A stretch of DNA of 64,000 nucleotides, taken from positions 4,387,001 through 4,451,000 of the forward strand of contig OX637393.1 of assembly GCA_951799425.1 (NCBI GenBank), in the 5' to 3' direction. The notes below the pieces were generated by a model. The model made no database searches. It had not been told where the DNA came from and saw only the letters and a program-made list of their open reading frames with translations. Both the position numbers and the translations under genes were made by a program. Positions 45,901 to 57,232 of this stretch are shown here, piece by piece. The DNA is from Ilex aquifolium (Eukaryota > Streptophyta > Magnoliopsida > Aquifoliales > Aquifoliaceae). Every line of letters starts with the position of its first letter. The first letter of the stretch is position 1.

Positions 45901-48900
45901 CTTGCCTTCCTTATATAAAGGGTCTTCAAGGTTATTGTTCACCCATACCATTTCTCCCTTAGTCTTTTTCTTCAATCCTCATGGAAACTAGGAGCTCCAA
46001 GGCATTGGTGGTGAAGCAAAAGAGGGCTTGCGGCTTTGGTGCTACAGGCGATGGTGGGAGTGCCAAAGTGGGCGGCGCCCATGGTGTGGGAGGTGAGGCA
46101 GGCGGCACCCATGCTGTTGGAGGCAAGGTGGGAGGCGCCCATGGCGAGGGAGGCAAGCTAGGCAGCGTGCACGGCGAAGGAGGCAAAGCAGGCGCCCCAT
46201 TGGGCAGTGCCCAGGCCGACGCCCCCCTAGGCGGCGCCCCCTTGGGTGCTTCCCTTTCGGGCTTCGGTTTTCTGGGTCTATCTCCTCCTGGTGGCTTTGG
46301 GGTGGCCTCAGCAGCTAGTGAGAAACCATTCGACACTACTAGTGGTCCGCTGGGTACAAGAAAGAAGCCTTCAACTAATCCTTTCAGTGCAGCTGGAATG
46401 ACCCAAGGTGTTGGAGAACAGCAAAGAGGATCTTCAAAAGAGCCAAGGGGATCCACAAATGAGACAGGGGGCGGTCCAGGCGCCTCAGGCGACGCCCACG
46501 TTGCTCTAGGCGGTGCCCGAGGCGGGGCTCAGTCCCTTCTTCGTAGTGCCAAGAAGCGGCCACTCAGTGATCTGGACAACACGAGCTCTCGAGGTATGCT
46601 TTTTCATCATTCTTTTTCCTCTCTTGTTTATACAGTTAACTACTTTAGCAATGGCTTGAACTTGTTTTCATGGGTGTTTATCCAGTCGAGAGGGAGGCTG
46701 CTGAGGACTCAGACAGAGGTCCGGGCGCTGAGACAAACAAGGCTTCCAAGGTAGCTTCTATACTTAGCTTGTATAATCGTGGGGATGATATAGCTGCCAT
46801 AGTGTTTTCATACCGCATCCCGCCTTGTGTGACTTGTCGTCGTGCCGAGGCCGATGATTCTGCATGCTGTGACTCCCTGGGCGAGATAGTTGTTTACGAG
46901 GGCATGCTGGAGGCGGGTTTACGGTTTCCTATCCCGGGGCCAATTTGTCGGGTTCTTGAGCATTTGTCGCTAGTTCTGGGGAGACTGTCTCCCAACAGTT
47001 GGAGGGTGATGTGCGCATTCTTTGCCTTGTGGCGGTTGGTGCATCCTGACTCCGTCCCCCCTCCGTTCGAGGAATTTTTATCTGTATATGCCCTTCATGA
47101 GAATCCTACGTCCCACCGGGGGTGGTACCGCTTTGCCCCAAGATCGGGGAAGTGTATCACCGGGCTTATATCCAATCACCACAAGTGGAAGAGGAGGTTC
47201 TTCTTTGCTGGAGGCGAGTGGGCTTCTGAGTCCGATCGCGGCAAGGTTCCTACCAGATGGGATACAGTCCCTAAGACCAGACAAGGTGAGAGTTTTTACC
47301 TTTAACTTTTGTCTCGCTTGCCACACATATTCTTCTTATATGGTGCACTGTCTTTTCACAGCTCCGCCGATCTTATCCCCGGAACAAGAGAGATTGCTCG
47401 AGACGTTTCGTGGCAATCCAACGACAGATTTTTCAGAGATCATGTCGGTGGTTGGTGTTTCTACAGCTCCTTCCAAGCCGGGGAAAAGAGGTACGTGACT
47501 TCCTCTGTTAGAAACATGATGTTATAGACTTTTATCTTATACTGTGTCTGCAGGTTCATCCATTGATAGGTCCCTAGTAGTGGAAGTTGCTTCTTCTAGG
47601 GTGGCACTTCCTCTTGCTCCTCCTTCCAAGAGAGCGAGGACTAATGCCCCCTGCTCTACTCGGCCGGGGTCCATTGGACAGGTTGGTCCTCTGGAGGCCG
47701 AGGTTGACGATGCTCCTCCTTCTCCTCTTGATGGCTTCTCACCCCCGAGGAGTAGCTCTAGTGCCAGGGCCGAGGTTCCAGCGCCATCTTCGGCCAGGAC
47801 TGAGAGCTTGCCGAGTCGCCCTGCTTCGGGTGGTGCCTCGGTGTCCATGCTGCGGGACGTAGCTCTAGCCAGAGAGAGGTTTTGTGACTTTGTGAGTTAC
47901 TCAGATGCTCAGGAGGTCGCTTCACGAGGTCCAGTTGGTGTAGTCAACGCTACTGTAAAGGGCTTCGCATTGGTATGTCTCATACCCCTTCTTCATATCT
48001 TGACTCTCTCTGTATATTTTTTGACTTGGTCTCTGACCTCTTCCTTCGAACGTTTGCAGGTGGCAACTGCCTTGCCTTGTTTATTTGCCAACACCTTGAA
48101 GATTAAGGAGGCTATCAGTGGCCAAGTGAAGGAGAGGCAGGCACGTGAAGCTGCTGAGGTTCAGCTTGGGATTGAGCGACAGGCACGAGAGGATGCCGCG
48201 GAGCTAGCACGGCAGGCACGAGAGGATGTCGTGAAGCAGCTGAGGCTCGAGCGGCAGGCACGAGAGGATGCCGCTGAGGAGTTGAGGCAGGCGCATGATG
48301 CGAGGACTGCTCAACTTGAGGCTGACCTCCGTGTAGCACTTGAGAGGGCTACCCAGACAGAGGCTCAGAGAGATGCCGCTGAGAGAGACAGGGCTGGTGC
48401 TTTCATTGATGGCTACGAGGAGCTTAGGAGGAAAGTCACAGTAGCATATCCTTATAATGACTTCACCCTCTTTCATCCTCATGAGGCCCCCGATAGTGAT
48501 GATGAAGATTACGTGAGTGGAGGCAGTGAGAGCCGGTAGGAGTGTGGTGCCTTTGCTTTTTTGTTCTGTTGGCAGGATATGTATCACCTTTTGTAAAAAG
48601 TTCATGGATTTGAATGGAATACAACTCCTTTTTTGAGAAAACATGGAAAATTTTATTTCATTGTTCAAAGTAAATGCTTGAAGGAAATTGACTAACACAA
48701 AAAATCAACAAACAAGGTAAAATATCCTAGATGGTGGTCACCAACTCATGACTCACTGCCCCCAGCTACTGATAGTATTTTTTTAGGTGTTCCGCATTCC
48801 ATGGATGGGCTAGGACCCTTCCTTCGAAATTTCGGATTCTATAGGTACCTGGCCTTACTACGTCCGTGACCATGTAGGGTCCTTCCCAGTTGGGTCCTAG

Positions 48901-51900
48901 CTTTCCTTCTCGGGAGTCTTTGGTAGATAGGATGACCTTTTTTAGGACAAGGTCCCTGGGTAAGAAGGAACGAGGCTTCACCTTCGAGTTGTAGTACTTG
49001 GTCATGTGACGCTTGTACTCTGCGTTTCTGAGCATGGTTATCTCCCTTTCCTCCTCCACCAAGTCGAGGTTGATGCGGAGGTCCTCTTCATTACTGGTAG
49101 GGTCATGATGCTGGACCCTAAGGGTGTGTACCCCGATTTCAACGGGTATCACTGCCTCTGTCCCATAGGTTAGAGAAAAAGGGGTCTCACCCGTAGGACT
49201 TCTTGGTGTGGTCCGATATGCCCATAGTACTCCTGGGAGTTCATCTGCCCACTTCCCTTTTGCAGTCTCCAATTTGGCTTTCAAGTTGCGGAGGATGGTC
49301 CTGACAGTGACCTCTGCTTGCCCGTTTGCCTGTGGATGGGCGGGGCTGGAGTGGGGTTGTTTGATCTGTAGGTCTGCACAGAAACTGTTTAGGAGCTTGT
49401 TATCAAACTGCTTGGCGTTGTCACTTACGATGGCATGCGGTATTCCAAAGCGACAGACTAGACTCCTCCATATGAAGTCTTTTACTTTTTGTTCTGTGAT
49501 TCTGGCTAAGGCTTCAGCCTCTGCCCACTTAGTGAAGTAGTCGATGGCCACGACTATAAACTTGCACTGACCTCTACTCATAGGGAGGGGACCTAGGATG
49601 TCGATCCCCCACATGGAGAAAGGTCATGGGCTCTAGATGGTGGTGAGCTCTTCGGGTGGCTGTCTGGGCACAGTCGCAAAACGTTGGCACTTGTCGCATC
49701 TCCTGACAAAATCTCGGGTGTCTTGGATCATGGTAGGCCAATAGTATCCCTGCCTAACTGCTTTTTGAGCCAAGGTACGTCCTCCTGAATGATTTTCGCA
49801 TATTCCCTTATGTATCTCCCTCATGGCGTAGTCTGCCTCCTCGGGAGTGAGACATCGAAGCAGTGGGAGAGAATGACTTTTCTTGTAGAGGGTGCCTTGT
49901 AGGATGATATACCTGGATGCTCTCATCCTGAGCTTCCTGGCCTCCACCGGGCTATCTGGGAGAGCACCCTCCTCTAGGTAAGTTCGGTTAGGAGTCATCC
50001 AGTTAGGCTCCGAGGATACGCAGTGGACCTTGTTCTCTTCTGCCTTGGTGGTACTAGGCTCAAACTGATGGTCTGTCAGTGCAGGGCCCATGAGAACATT
50101 AGCAGAGGCAAACTTGGCAAGGGCGTCTACCATGACGCTCTCTTCTCGAGGCAGGTGGTGGATGTCGAAGTAAGCAAATTTTGTGAGAAGGGTCTGGACC
50201 ATTGAGAGGTACTCTTGCATTCTTTCCTCCTTTGCTTCAAAGTGCCCCCTCACCTGGTTGACTACGAGCTGAGAGTCACTGTAGGCTGTCAAGTAGAGGA
50301 CCTTCATCTCCAACGCCAACTTCAAGCCTGATACGAGAGCCTCGTACTCAGCCTGATTATTTGAGGTGGTAAAGTGGAGGGAGACAACATACTTCAATGG
50401 AGTGCCCTGTGGACTGATCAATACCAGTCCGGCTCCGCCACCCTCGTTGGTGGAGGACCCATCAACATAGAGCTTCCAGCATGTGGTGGGTAATGAAGTT
50501 GACGTCTTGGGCAGGCTGGACGGCGCCTTAGGCAAGGTGGGCGACGCCCAAGGTGAGGGGGGCAAGGTGGGCGGCGCCCCGGGCTACTCAGGCTGTGGGG
50601 TCGCGTCCAGTTTCGCCTCTGGTGCATGGGTTTTTTCGTCAAATACATTTAAACTAGTCTCCTGGAGGATGGAGTCAGTGTGTACCATGCATGTGGGCGC
50701 TGAGGCCTCCGATGCCTCCTCTTCAGGCTCATGCAATGGAGTGGACTCGGCAATGAAGTCTGCGAGTGCTTGTGCTTTGATGGCAGCCCTTGGTTGGTAC
50801 TGCACATCAAATTCACTCAACTCCACCGCCCATTTGAGCAACCTACCAGAGACGTCAAGCTTCCCCAAAATTCTTTTAAGTGGTTGATCTGTGACTACCA
50901 TGATGGTGTGACCCTGAAAGTAGGGTCGAAGGCGTCTGGCTGCGGTGACGAGGGCAAGGGCCAATTTTTCTAACTCCGTGTACCTTACCTCTGCCCCTCG
51001 GTAGGCTCTACTCACATAGTAGACGGGCTTCTGGGTGCCCTCATCCTCTCTGATGAGGACGGAGCTTACGGCAGACGGTGAGGAGGAGAGGTAGAGGTAC
51101 AGTTTCTCTCCTGGTAGTGCATGGGAGAGCAGTGGTGGTGTGGCCAGGTAGGCTTTGAGCTTCTGAAAGGCTTCCTCAGCGTCTGGGCCCCACTGGAAGG
51201 ATCTGCGGAGTATCTTAAAGAAAGGAAGACATTTATCAGCGGACTTAGAAACGAACCTGTTAAGGGCTGCTATTCTCCCATTAAGGCGTTGGACCTCCTT
51301 GGTGGATGCAGGGGACTTCATCTCCAATACAGCTCTGATTTTGTCCGGGTTTGCCTCTATTCCCCTCTTATGGACCATGAAGCCCAAGAACTTTCCTGAG
51401 CTGACGCCGAAGGCACACTTTTCAAGGTTCAGCTTCATCCTGTAGGCTCTCAACACTTTGAAGGTCTCCTGGAGATGTGCTACATGGTCTACTGCAGCTA
51501 TGCTCTTCACTAGCATGTCGTTAACATAAACCTCCATGGTCTTCCCAATCTGGCTTTCGAACATCCTGTTAACGAGGCGTTGGTATGTGGCTCCGGCGTT
51601 CTTGAGTCCGAAAGGCATCACTCTGTAACAGTAAGTGCCTCTCGGGGTGATGAATGAGGTCTTCTCCTGATCAGGGGGGAACATGCTGATCTGGTTGTAC
51701 CCGGAGTAGGCATCCAGAAAACTTAGTAGCTCGTGCCCCGCAGTGGCGTCGATGAGGAGGTCGATGCGGGGGAGAGGGTAGCTGTCTTTGGGACAGGCTT
51801 TGTTGAGCTCTGTGAAGTCCACACAGAGGCGCCACTTCCCATTGGTCTTGGTTACCATTACCACGTTGGACAGCCAGTCTGGGTAGGCTACCTCCCTCAC

Positions 51901-54900
51901 TGATCCGTTCACCAGCAACTTGTCTACTTCTTTCTCCATAGCTTGCCCCATTTCAGTGCTTATAGTTCTCAATTTTTGGCGGATAGGCTTGTATTTGGGG
52001 TCAACGTTGAGTCGGTGGGTGGCCACCTCAGAGTCAATGCCCTCCAAGTCTTCGTGGGACCAGGCGAAGACGTCTGTGTTCTGCTTGAGAAAGTCCACTA
52101 AGGCAGACGCCAGCTCCTCGGAGAGTGAGGAGCCTATGTAGACCTTCCTCTCTGGGAGGCTGTCGTCGTGTACTACTGGCTGGAGCTCTTCTGCCGGTTC
52201 ACCTCTTTCCAAGGTGTTGTCATCTCTGGGGTCGAGCACTTCGACTTGGAGAGTCTCGTGAGGTCTCCTAGCCCTCATAGAGGCCACATAGCACTCTCTG
52301 GCTGAGACCTGATCTCCTCTTATCTCTCCAATCCCGCTAGAGGTTGGGAAACGGAGGAGAATGTGGTAGGTAGATGGCACTGCCCTTAGAGCATTGAGGG
52401 CAGGGCGTCCAAGAATGATATTATATGCAGAAGGGCAATTAAGTACAATAAAATTTACCATAATAGTAGAACTCCTTGGGGCAGTCCCTGCTGTGACAGG
52501 CAGGGTGATAGATCCCAAGGTTTGGACTCTCTCTCCTGAGAAGCCAACCAAAGGAGTCCTGACTGGTTGTAGTCTCTCTCTACCAAGGTGAAGGCTGTCG
52601 TAGGCTGTGGCAAACAGGATGTCGGCGGAGCTGCCACTATCAACAAGGACTCTCCTTACCTGGTAGTTGGCCACCATCAAGGTTAGGACTAGAGGGTCAT
52701 CATGTGGAGCTTGGACCCCCTCAAGGTCTCTGTTTGAGAAAGTAATGACCTCCTCTTCCCCATGTCGGGGTGTCTTCATTGGGTGAGAGTCATATGACTC
52801 TACCTGCTTGGCTTTCCTGGTGTGCGCCTTCCTGGCGGAGTTGGAGTCACCTCCTCCTCCTAACCCCCCTGCGATGGTCTGAATTTCACCGAGGGGCTGT
52901 TGGCGCTCGTGTCCCTCGTGTTGTGGAGCTGATCCTCGACCAGCAACATATTGCCTTAGCTGGCCTCGTTAAATAAGTTCTTCAATCTGTTTCTTCAACT
53001 GGAAACAGTCATCCGTGTCATGGCCATGGTCGCGGTGGAAGCGACAGTACTTGCTAGGATTCCGACGCTTGGGGTCGAACTTCATTTTTCCGGGCCAACG
53101 GACGGCGGGGTCATCCTGTATTTGGAACAAGATATGCTCCACTGAGGCATTGAGCGGTGTGAAAGGCTGTCGGTCTCTTGGAGGTAGTGGACCAAGACGG
53201 TCCTTCACAGGCATTCTGTCGGCCTTTTTTCTCTTATTTTCAGTCTCCCTCCTGTCTTCGCGAGTCTCCTTCCTCTTCTCCCCTCCTCGGGAGGACTCAC
53301 CTCGGCGGGTCTTGGTGACGTCCTCGGCATTCATGTACTTTTGTGCCCTGGACAGCAGCTCAGGCATGCTAGAGGGTGGTTTCTTGAGGACTGAGAACAT
53401 GAAGCTGGAGGTGCGGAGGCCGGCGATAAAGGCGGCTAGGGCTACCTTGTCATCTGGCTCCTCCACCTGGAGAACCTCTTCATTGAAACGGGCAAGGTAG
53501 TCCCTGAGGCTTTCATCCCTATCCTGCTTGATGGTGAGCAGGTGGGTTACTGGTTTCTGATGCCGTCGTCCCCCGATGAAGTGGGAGACGAAGGCTCTGC
53601 TAAGCTCTGCGAAGGAGCGGACAGAGGAGGGCCTGAGTTTGGAGAATCATTGGCGAGCAGAGCCCTTCAGGGTAGTCGGGAAGGCTCTGCACATAATCTC
53701 CTCAGGCACGTTGTGGAGTTGCATGAGGGACTTGTACGTGTCGAGATGGTCAAGGGGGTCTTTGGTACCATCGAACATCTCGATGTTGGGCATCTTAAAT
53801 TTTGAAGGCAGAGGGTAATTTACTATATCAGCAGTAAAAGGAGTATCAATGCGTCTTACCAGGTAGTTTATGGCTTCAGGCGCCTGTGCCTTGATGGCGT
53901 TGAGGGCATCACCAAGCTGGTTTTGTACCTCTCTAATCTTCTCGTCCCACTGGTTGGGGACATCTTCGGATGATGGTTCTGGCTTTGATGGTCACCGTAT
54001 TGACTCTCACCGTCCTCATCCTCCTGCGCAGGTACGTGTGAGAGAGGGGGGACACGAGAGCTGCCTGCGCGTTGTGTAGGGACTTCTGGGCGAGGGGCGC
54101 CCTGTGGCCTTGGGGCGTTCTGGTGGAGGACCCCCTGGTGAGGGGCTGCCAGCCCCTCTAATGTTGGAGGGAGAGGTGCTCCTCCTGCGGGGTGAGGGGC
54201 GACGCCCCCTTGGGTGAGCATCAATTGGATGATCTGTTGGTTCTGTTCCACCAGCAGTTGCATGGTCTGCAAGAGTTGTTGCTGTCCGACCACAGGAGTC
54301 GCCGTGGCAGAAGGTCTCGAAGGTGCGGGGGGAGGCGGAACCTCCTCCTGGTGAGCCGGGTTGTTGTCCCCAGGTTGCTGAGACTTTGATCTAGTGGTGA
54401 TTGCCATGGATTCAATGAGTAAAGAAACAGAGTAATAGGAACTTTGTCGATTCCCACAGACGACGCCAAACTGATGATGCACAAAATTGTCTTTGGCAAG
54501 ATCAACAGTCAAGTATGCATAGTGATGCAATTAACGAGTAATTAACGAGCAATCAATGACAATCAATGAATCAAAACCATAAACAGAGAATTAACACAGG
54601 GATGTATAGTGGTTCGGTTTCGGATGACCTACGTCCACTCTCTGAAATGGCAGCTATGGCCGGTGTTCTTTATTAATGAATAAGAGTCACCGGAGTGTTA
54701 CAGAGCTTTGAGAGAGGATGAGCAATGTGTAGAGGTGTAGGAGGTGTTGTGTGTGTAGATCATGAGATGCCTCTCCAAGTGGAGAGAGCTTACATTATAT
54801 AGGTTTACTAAGGCGGTGAGTTGAGGCGGTCACCACTATTTTGGTAATTGTAGTTATGGTAGGATTCCACCACTTTGGTAAGTACAAGTATGGTAAGATT

Positions 54901-56438
54901 TGATCTCCGGTGCGTATCCCGATATTTTCTCCCTCGTGCCCCTATTCCGTCGGAGGTGGTCCTGAGATGGACTAAACTTGATTTGGAGTGGGCTAGACTT
55001 GAGTCGTAGAAGGCTTCGTTGGAATAAGGAGGCAAGGGAGGAGGAGACCAAGGCAGGAAGGAGGAGGAGGCCAGGACTGGGCAGGCGCCCCCATGGGCGG
55101 CGCCCACTTGGGCGTGGCCAGCCTCCTAGGCGCCCCCTTGGGCGTGGCCAACCTCTAGGCGGCGCCCCCTTGGGCGTGGCCAAGGTGCCTCTCTCATGGG
55201 TGGTCACCCCTTGGTCCATGGGCTTGAATTTTGTGCTCCGTACCCATTTGCAGCCGTACTTTTGGTGTCCCTTTATGCCCTCTGTGATTTGGGCTATTCA
55301 ACTCCGGGATTTTCTTTGGGCTTTCTTGGTCCGCTTAAATTGGGCTCGGCCCAGTCAATTTCGGACTCGTCAGACACCATTTACTCTTATGAAATTTTAG
55401 CTAAATGGAAGTAAGTGGTATTATCGGACTTGTCTGGAATATAAAATTAAAATTAGCAATTGAATAATTAATATACATAGACTTCAAACATACAAAAAAT
55501 ACATTTAATTAAATCAAATAGACACAAACAATCAACTGATTTATCTTCTTACCCAACCTTTTTTTGCTTAGATCTAGGGGGTTTTTTAGCATAGATCCGT
55601 TTTTCCACAGATCTAGGCTTTTTTTTAGAATAGATTTTTTTTTTTCCAGATATCTAGTGTTTTTCTTCTTAGATCTGGGTTTTTTTATTGCATAGATTTA
55701 TTTTCGGATTTCCCTGTGTGAAGTTTTAGCATAAAGGCGGGGATGGGAATTAGAATTTACCCTATCTTGTTAACGGTATAGGGATTAAAACTTGTCTCGT
55801 TAACGGATTTTTTTGATGAGGGTATGGAGGTGGAGAATACTCTCGGCCCCTGCCGACTGCCATACCTAGGTATGAGATACAAAATCAATAGAGCAAAAGA
55901 ATTAGTGCAGTAGTTACTTACTTTTGAATGGAAAAATCCCTCTTTTCATGAGTTCAGAGTAATGCAAATACCCAACGTAGGAGAACGCAGAAGAAGTAAA
56001 TAATGCAACCCCAGGAAGATCCAAAGCCTCAGCAGCTCTAATAGCAAAGTTCATTACTCCATCAGCAATTACGCAGGTAACAGGAGGCACATCAGGAGGA
56101 GAAGCATTACTATTAAGCCTCTCCAAGAGCTCTTTGAAAGGACCCAAACAATTCTTTCTTAATGAATCACATACCAAAGCGACATCTTGTGTTGCATCTG
56201 GATTTGATGGTGGGGGTGTTCCATCAGGTATAGTCTCAAACCTGAAATCAGGCAAACCCTTCACAGAATCAGGGCCATTTGATCGGATTAATCGGCTGAG
56301 ATTGAACTCTGTGTGGACAAAAGTGATATAGAAGCCTCTCGAATGCAAGAGCTTGGCAAGTCTCATAAGAGGGTTAACATGGCCTTGTGCTGGCCATGGA
56401 ACCATAACAGCATGAGGCTTTGTTGTGCTCCTTTCCAT
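42972..56438 (-). CDS. UDP-glycosyltransferase, UGT85A type (copy 2), 12-kb intron
   Basis: Exon 1 is 56438-55922 and exon 2 43912-42972, with the same sizes (517 and 941 nt) and splice sites as copy 1; the product is again 485 residues with no stops. Catalytic His20 and Asp126 are conserved. The PSPG box (363-406) ends FFADQ followed by QTNC, the usual family form. The intron (43913-55921) contains the whole of element 2, inserted in the same transcriptional direction as the gene; outside it, the intron matches that of copy 1 except for a deletion of about 335 bp (3861-4196 of copy 1 is missing near 55537). Acceptor substrate unknown. Expression would depend on splicing past two LTRs with their own polyadenylation signals. 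Confidence 0.9.
44296..45198 (-). repeat. Element 2, 3' LTR (left)
   Basis: Contains a dense cluster of GGCGCC-type palindromes with CCCCTTGGGCG spacers at about 44908-45005. The purine tract GGGGGGCAAA (minus strand, about 45199-45208) precedes it in element orientation. Confidence 0.95.
45743..45920 (+). promoter_or_regulatory. Candidate promoter of the element 2 antisense gene
   Basis: Two TATA-like boxes, TATAAATAGAGG (from 45743) and TATATAAAG (45912-45920), stand 238 and 69 nt before the ATG. Between them (45807-45905) are about four imperfect copies of a palindromic AAGCTTCTTCAAGAAGCTT unit. It contains TTCnnGAA, the core of heat-shock elements. The 45209-45742 stretch upstream has repeated GGCCACGCCTCCTTGGG and poly-T but no gene. 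Confidence 0.5.
45981..48539 (+). CDS. Antisense five-exon gene of element 2
   Basis: Exons 45981-46593, 46686-47285, 47362-47490, 47554-47972 and 48060-48539, all GT-AG, phases 1, 1, 1 and 0, give 746 residues with no stop. The first exon encodes a Gly-rich repeat ([13 protein letters not shown] units, about residues 25-75). The core is shared with gene [11 protein letters not shown] (from 282), [19 protein letters not shown]. Then follow a basic cluster (PPSKRARTN), Ser/Pro-rich sequence and a coiled coil with repeated RQAREDAA units. The tail has AYPYNDF and DSDDEDY, matching the FPNLDF and SDSDNGEE of gene A. The last three introns match gene A in place and phase; the first is extra. Function unknown; the basic clusters suggest a nuclear protein. 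Convergent with pol, with 226 bp between the stops. Confidence 0.78.
48766..54407 (-). pseudogene. Element 2 gag-pol, broken
   Basis: Gag starts at ATG 54407 ([11 protein letters not shown]). One frameshift lies near 53990; after that the frame is continuous to 48766 except for stops at 53647 (TGA, where element 1 has Trp in AWFNR), 52969 (TAA, Gln in element 1), 50584 (TAG), 49633 (TAG) and 49624 (TGA, Trp in element 1). Gag has [14 protein letters not shown]. Protease keeps DSGSS. RT has YVND instead of YxDD (Asn codon 51522-51520), which should abolish polymerisation. A Pro-rich linker (near 50520-50580) precedes the second RNase H ([15 protein letters not shown]). Integrase keeps Asp, Asp and Glu (NGQAEV). 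Defects differ from those of element 1. Confidence 0.92.
54451..54468 (-). other. Element 2 primer binding site
   Basis: TGGCGTCGTCTGTGGGAA on the minus strand, three bases inside the 5' LTR. It differs from the element 1 site at one base (C to T at position 6). Confidence 0.75.
54472..55372 (-). repeat. Element 2, 5' LTR (right)
   Basis: 901 bp, same ends as the left LTR, with the same GGCGCC cluster at about 55083-55185. Open frames crossing it in several directions are due to its GC-rich repeat content. Confidence 0.95.
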
Positions 56439-56487
56439 TTTGGCTCCAAGCTCTTGTTTGTTGTACTCTCCCCTGCCCAATGTGTGG

Positions 56488-56499
56488 TATATATTTATA
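56488..56499 (-). promoter_or_regulatory. TATA box of UGT copy 2
   Basis: TATAAATATATA on the minus strand, 50 bp before the 56438 ATG, aligned with the box of copy 1 but with one T run altered. Confidence 0.6.
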
Positions 56500-56631
56500 C
56501 AAAGGAAACTGAAGAGCTGAAGGAGAAGGATGGGAGAGGAATAGGTGAGTGTGATAGGGTTGGGATAGAATAATGATGGAGCATCGGAATAAAATAAATT
56601 AAAGTAAAAGAAGAAGAAAGAATATAAAAAA

Positions 56632-56812
56632 CAACAATGATATATATCTTAAATTTGTATCTCAAATGTACATTTTAAATTAATAAGAATGATTGGAATA
56701 GTGGATCCCAATTAAAAAAGTTGATGGAACTCACTCATCCAATAATTTCCATTCATTTGAGATGCACATTTGAGATTCAAATTTGGGATATAAAACATTG
56801 TTCTATAAAAAT
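56632..56812. mobile_element. MITE near the UGT copy 2 promoter, about 180 bp
   Basis: Inverted ends of about 50 bp: ACAATGATATATATCTTAAA on the left and the complement of a similar sequence ending ACATTGT on the right, both with AAATTTG and CTCAAATG motifs. Copy 1 lacks it (AATATAAAAGAGCAAGATT at about 5273). A related copy is at 63785-63960. Confidence 0.7.
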
Positions 56813-56905
56813 GCAAGATTCTTTATATTTTTTTGGGCTTTTCTCACTTTGCATTTATTTCAAATCCTCTATTTTATATACTCAAACATTAAATTTGGGT
56901 TAATA

Positions 56906-57232
56906 GTATTTTTGATCATTAAAGTATATATTTTTTATCAGTTTAATCTTCATTGTATTAATTTTATCAATTTAAATCTTAAAGTATTCAATTTGTGTTA
57001 ATTTGGTCCCTTCATAGATGAATCGTTAAGTGTTTTAACGGAATAATCATGTATTGGACACATGATATAGTCTAAAAAAATGACACGTGGTCACTATCTT
57101 TAAAAAATTTAACGGTCCATCTATGTAAGGACTAAATTGACACGAATTGAATACTTTAGGGACCAAATTGATAAAATTAATATAATAACGACTAAACTGA
57201 TAAAAAATGTATATTTTAAATATCAAAAGTGC
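56906..57232. mobile_element. Fold-back MITE, second copy
   Basis: Same fold-back element as 5375-5705, at the same position of the duplicated unit; arms still pair over most of their length. Confidence 0.7.

Larger units (their letters stand above)
44296..55372 (-). mobile_element. Ty3/Gypsy LTR retrotransposon, Tat lineage (element 2)
   Basis: LTRs of 903 and 901 bp (TGATGATGCAC...GGACTCGTCA) flanked by GACAC (44291-44295 and 55373-55377). The empty site is visible in copy 1 (GATGACACCATTTAC at about 3690). The coding strand is minus. Same protein order as element 1, including the second RNase H; no chromodomain. One antisense five-exon gene lies between pol and the 3' LTR. LTRs differ at about 21 positions by eye, near 2.3 percent, so insertion was of similar age to element 1. 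Confidence 0.96.
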
